A DNA stretch of 10,000 bases from Chromera velia (lineage: Eukaryota > Sar > Chromeraceae). The stretch covers positions 1 through 10,000 of the forward strand of contig JAHBMJ010002161.1 in NCBI GenBank assembly GCA_018398765.1, in the 5' to 3' direction. The position numbers and the translations under genes were made by a program. This document shows positions 6,881 to 10,000 of the stretch, piece after piece (positions within the stretch are counted from its first letter, which is position 1; every line of letters begins with the position of its first letter). Under the pieces are notes generated by a model, which was not told the DNA's origin, ran no database searches, and saw only the letters and a list, made by a program, of their open reading frames with translations.

Positions 6881-7150
6881 CAGACAGAAAATCTATGAAC
6901 CCCCACAGTCCACAAAAAGCTCCTGCTGGTGGCCTCGTGCAGTACTTAGAGCACAAGAGAACCACAGAGACACATAGAGCACAGTACAGTTCCTATACAT
7001 GAAGCTCTGTCAATCCCTAGATCAAGTTTCTTGCTCAGACAGACGGTAACTGCCGTGCACGTCTGTCTGACTGTCTGGAAATTAATTCAACCGGAATTAA
7101 TTCTGAAGCCTCCGATGGCATAACCGCACCATTGTCCTAATTCAATCCCA
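6881..7150. other. Non-coding stretch with an 11-bp inverted repeat
   Basis: No convincing frame is seen. TCAGACAGACG (7035-7045) pairs with CGTCTGTCTGA (7060-7070) across a 14-base loop. Shortly after, GAAATTAATTC and GAATTAATTC form a close direct repeat (7078-7104). These may be remnants of another small element next to the retroelement; no duplication flanks them clearly. Confidence 0.55.
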
Positions 7151-7151
7151 T

Positions 7152-7552
7152 ATGAAGGCCCTGAGCACACACTACCACGGTGAGTGCCTCGGGTGTATTT
7201 CTTATGCCGAAGTGTATGCAGGCCATACCATAGAACTCACAACATGTACACCTCTATCGCAGGTGCCCCGCCACCCCGTATAGATGGGCTGCCACATGCA
7301 CGTCGCTCCTTTCTCTGGCTCAGGGTGAAGGGACGAATGGAAAGGCCGGGACCGGAATTCACTCTCCGCGAATCCGACCAGGAATGGGACCGTCGTTTTC
7401 TTTCACAGGGACGAGCGGCAGGCGGCCCACCCAACTTAGTGAAGCAGGGCGGGGCAGACTGCTCGAACTGTACTGTACTGTACTATACTAGGTACTGTAC
7501 TAGTTTTACTTCTACACTGTACTGTATTAGTGCAACTATATATGTACGCTAG
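7152..7552 (+). CDS. Possible small two-exon gene (weak)
   Basis: An ATG at 7152 opens a 28-base exon ending in CACG before a strong donor match GTGAGTG (7180). A candidate acceptor CTATCGCAG ends at 7262. Joining these keeps phase and leads into a frame open to a stop at 7552, giving about 105 residues. Residues from 7265 to about 7455 look protein-like: Arg-rich, charged, with segments such as RVKGRMERPGPEFTLRESDQ. The C-terminal quarter is encoded by the TACTG microsatellite and is unlikely to be functional protein. The frame is also open upstream through the proposed intron to 7184, so splicing is not needed to explain it. No family is recognised. An in-phase join is expected one time in three by chance. 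Confidence 0.18.
7470..7530. repeat. Degenerate TACTG pentanucleotide repeat
   Basis: The pentamer TACTG and its near variants recur: a perfect run of about three units at 7470-7485, then an interrupted TACTGTACTAG, then CTGTACTGTA near 7516-7526. A shorter echo, CTGTACTGTAC, lies at 7637-7647. This is ordinary microsatellite structure. Confidence 0.8.
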
Positions 7553-7584
7553 TGTTCATTGTCGGTATAGGCTAGGCCTGGCGT
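7541..7584 (+). repeat. Dispersed direct repeat, copy 1
   Basis: The segment begins TATGTACGCTAGTGTTCATT and ends GGCCTGGCGT. It matches 8635-8672 at 35 of 38 aligned bases, apart from a 6-base insertion (AGGCTA) in this copy. All three substitutions are transitions. Similarity outside the segment is weak, so only a fragment is shared. Confidence 0.75.
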
Positions 7585-8630
7585 CGTGAGGGGTCATTTT
7601 AGGAAGGACTGCGACTTGCATATCTACATATATTTGCTGTACTGTACCTCAATGCAGGTGTTTGCTGTCTGGCCTTCCTGTTTCTTCATTGAAAGAGGTC
7701 AGCAACTTATCAGTACGGTTGACCCCCCCCCCTTTCTACCTGCAGCAGAGCACTCCTAAAGACACTTTCGCTTCTCTCTCACTCACACCATCAAACCCTC
7801 TAATTGTTTGAAACCCCTTTTAAGATAGTGGCACTGCTCTATTTGTTTACCTTTAATGGCTCTGACATGCCTTTTCTATTTCTTGAAATGACCACTCAGG
7901 TCGCAAGGCCATACCAAGAATGAACACTGCGGGACAACCGTAACACTGCTCTTCGGGACCATCTAACTCTTTTAATCAATTTTTGACTTGGATGCATCGA
8001 ACGGTCTATCTGTATATATGTATGTCTGCATGTGTTCTGTTTGAAAGTAGCGATGCTTCGTATGGGTATGTATTCTCTCTTACACCAATTAATCACCATG
8101 GCAAATGAAAGTATGACAAGAGTACTTCATAATATATGGGGTCCATACCACAAGAAGTCAACAGTTAGACACTCAAACAAATATATTTAGATGAACTAAA
8201 GCAGCATGTCCGTCTCCTTTATCAACTGCATGCTCATACCATACAGCCAGGCAGGGGACCATTTTTTTTAGTCATAACTGCAAAGATCTGTGGCTTGGGC
8301 TGCTATAGTCCAGTGAGGAACGAGATAAGTAGGCAACGAAAGCAGCTGTGCATGCACAGACTGGTACTGCTCTCTGAGTGATTTTGGACTCTATGCATAC
8401 ATGTGTATCCCTGCAGGCACGCAGTCCTCCACATCACTCTGAAAAGCCGGGCGGAGCCTCTGTTTGTATGTTTGGTGGGTTTTTTCCCTGTATGTTCATG
8501 CATGCAGAGACAGTGTATCCACATAGACTAACCGTTTCTAACTGTTTGACGTTCATGATATTTGAACCTTTCGGACCTCTCTGTGGTAGGAATATTGATT
8601 GAGGGTTTTTTTTTTTTCTTGTATGTCGTA
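7585..8630. other. Non-coding stretch, no convincing gene
   Basis: The stretch contains a C9-10 run near 7723-7732, short A/T runs, and TGCATGC words near 8228, 8349, 8394 and 8499. Open frames of 60 to 75 codons on both strands (for example 8378-8602 plus and 8303-8524 minus) overlap each other and show no domain. No RNA gene was recognised. Confidence 0.5.
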
Positions 8631-8634
8631 GGAA

Positions 8635-8672
8635 TATGTATGCTAGTGTTTATTATCGGTATGGCCTGGCGT
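8635..8672 (+). repeat. Dispersed direct repeat, copy 2
   Basis: The segment begins TATGTATGCTAGTGTTTATT and ends GGCCTGGCGT, matching copy 1 at 7541-7584 in the same orientation about 1.1 kb away. Relative to copy 1 it has T for C at two places and A for G at one, and it lacks AGGCTA. It leads straight into the local tandem duplication at 8679. Confidence 0.75.
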
Positions 8673-8678
8673 TAGAGT

Positions 8679-8794
8679 GTTTTGTAAGTACCTCATGCTA
8701 CGCTTTCCGGGGTCATGCATGGGCTCGATCTGGGAAAAGTTTTGGTAAGTGCCCCACATGTGCCCCCCCGCTTCGCTTTCCAGGGCCATGACAT
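8679..8794. repeat. Local tandem duplication, about 43 and 56 bp
   Basis: Copy A (8679-8721) and copy B (8739-8794) share the order GTTTTG-GTAAGT-CC-CATG...CGCTTTCC-GGG-CATG. Copy B carries an extra block of about 12 bases including a C7 run (8763-8769), and scattered transitions. Taken with the repeat just upstream, this suggests a decayed repetitive element at about 8635-8800. Confidence 0.6.
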
Positions 8795-8799
8795 GCTGA

Positions 8800-10000
8800 G
8801 AACATGCTGAACATGCATGCTCATGCACTCAGATTCAGTATAGATTCAGTTCAATGTGTTGTCTAAAAATGTACGTCTGAGGCCATTGGCTCAGAGGCTG
8901 TAAGGAAACTCCTTTAGCTAGCTGATGATAGAGGATATGACGAACAGATTCAAACAGGTGTCCTGTTGCATACACCCTGGAGGTGTCTGTGTGGTCAGGG
9001 TACCCTGATTGTGTGCGCCTGCTCCAGCTCTACAAGGTGCCGACTCTTAAACCTGGCAGCACCAATTCGTTTCATTTAACTTTGGGTTCAGCAGGAAGTC
9101 TGCCTGCGACATCACGAGCCCAGGATGGCGAGGAACGATCTTGCACCTTTCACCCGAGAAAATCTGTTGCTTTTTTCCGCATCCCTGTCATGGTGGTCGG
9201 GGGCAAGCGGTCCAGTTTGGAGGTAGATGACCGTCTTTCTACCGTCCGTTTCTGGCACTTGACGCTGCCTCTGTCAAGCTTCTTCAGAGATTTATATTCT
9301 CAGATTTGAAGCTTTTACTGTGGAGGATGACTGTGGGTAGGTCTAGACGTCGCTCCCTCTCTTCTCATTCTGTCTGTCAAATTTTCTGTATCCTCTGTTT
9401 TGGAAAGACGAAAATCATCCAGCCGTTCTTCTTTCTTGCAGCTTCCTTGTATGAAAGAATGTGAGAGAAGAGGTGTGCAGAACGAGGGAAGGAAGAGAAG
9501 CAGAAAAGATTGCTGACGGTACATCCCGCCTCATCGACTTGTAGAGTCGCTGAGTCGGGGTCTCTGATATGGGTATCTCGGCCCCTCCAGAGCAGGCTAG
9601 ACAGAGGCGGGCTCTGCTGTGGATGGCGAGAGTGCGGTCCCAGCACCCCATGGACCTGTGCAATTAGATAAACGCGCTCGGGCGGGGGATTGAGTGAAAA
9701 AATGGTAAGATAAAGGAGTGAAGGGAACGGAAGGACGGAGGTGAAAAGGGAACCTGCATCCTTGCCGTATGTATGCATGTGCATGACTCATGAGGTGGGA
9801 CCCGATACGAGCATGGCCGGGTGGTGTGGGGGCCTGCTCCGTTTCTTTTGTGCCTGCTAGCGCAGCTAGTGAAAGCAAGTAGGCCTCGGGTGTTCGCCTT
9901 CGGCTCCACAGCAGAGGAAGCGGATGAGAAGGCCATTTCTCGCGGCTCTCAGGGAGACTCGGACTGACTCCTGCCGAAGAGACAACGATCTTTGAGAGCC
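8800..10000. other. Mostly unassigned sequence with possible exon fragments
   Basis: Three things deserve note, none firm. A plus-strand frame, 8983-9309 (108 codons from a GTG), has mixed, protein-like composition but no known motif. CCGTTCTTCTTTCTTGCAG, ending at 9440, is a textbook-quality 3' splice acceptor on the plus strand. A plus-strand frame open from 9791 to a stop at 9966 ends in an acidic peptide (AFGSTAEEADEKAISRGSQ) and lacks an ATG, so it could be a last exon. Minus-strand frames 9377-9784, 9597-9878 and 9664-9936 overlap one another in different frames and cannot all be real. TGCATG words lie near 8815 and 9773. Confidence 0.4.

Noticed and set aside
8303-8602. Opposing 73-74 codon frames
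   Set aside because: They overlap on opposite strands with no motif and are of chance length.

Overview
The window reads as eukaryotic nuclear DNA, mostly non-coding, with one damaged retroelement in the middle. No bacterial-style operons, Shine-Dalgarno series, rRNA or tRNA genes were recognised. The octamer-like word TGCATGCA and its one-base variants recur from end to end (for example near 2, 281, 1029, 1901, 2853, 8349, 8499, 8815 and 9773). This word is a known hallmark of coccidian apicomplexans such as Toxoplasma relatives, and it is also plausible in brown algae or other protists. I therefore suggest a coccidian-like protist, at low to moderate confidence. No protein here identifies the species.

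Layout: 1-1180 is unique sequence with only short, unconvincing ORFs. 1180-1475 holds a GC-rich composite hairpin and a CA-rich tract. 1615-1875 holds a (TA)n microsatellite and a four-copy 35-37 bp tandem repeat. 1924-2580 is a long polypurine (GAAA/GGAGA) tract. 2640-3040 is unique sequence. 3040-3900 is a strikingly AT-rich island with an exact-period 86-bp tandem repeat in three copies. 4086-4170 is a dense cluster of nested palindromes.

From about 4166 to 6880, on the minus strand, lies the best-supported feature: the 5' portion of an LTR-retrotransposon-like element. Reading 5' to 3' on the minus strand, it has a candidate 219-bp LTR (6880 to 6662) with 8-bp inverted ends. Directly abutting it is a primer-binding-site-like sequence beginning TGGCGCC (from 6661 downwards). 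Then comes a roughly 780-codon Gag-like reading region broken by two frameshifts and one in-frame stop. The region ends in a Gly/Lys/Arg-rich tail with no CCHC knuckle. No protease, reverse transcriptase, integrase or 3' LTR is visible in the window, so the copy is truncated and probably dead.

To the right, 7035-7070 is an inverted repeat and 7152-7552 may be a small two-exon gene (weak). 7470-7530 is a TACTG-type microsatellite. 7541-7584 and 8635-8672 are two diverged copies of one dispersed repeat, and 8679-8794 contains a local tandem duplication. 8800-10000 holds a few ORFs and one good-looking splice acceptor near 9440, but no gene can be established.
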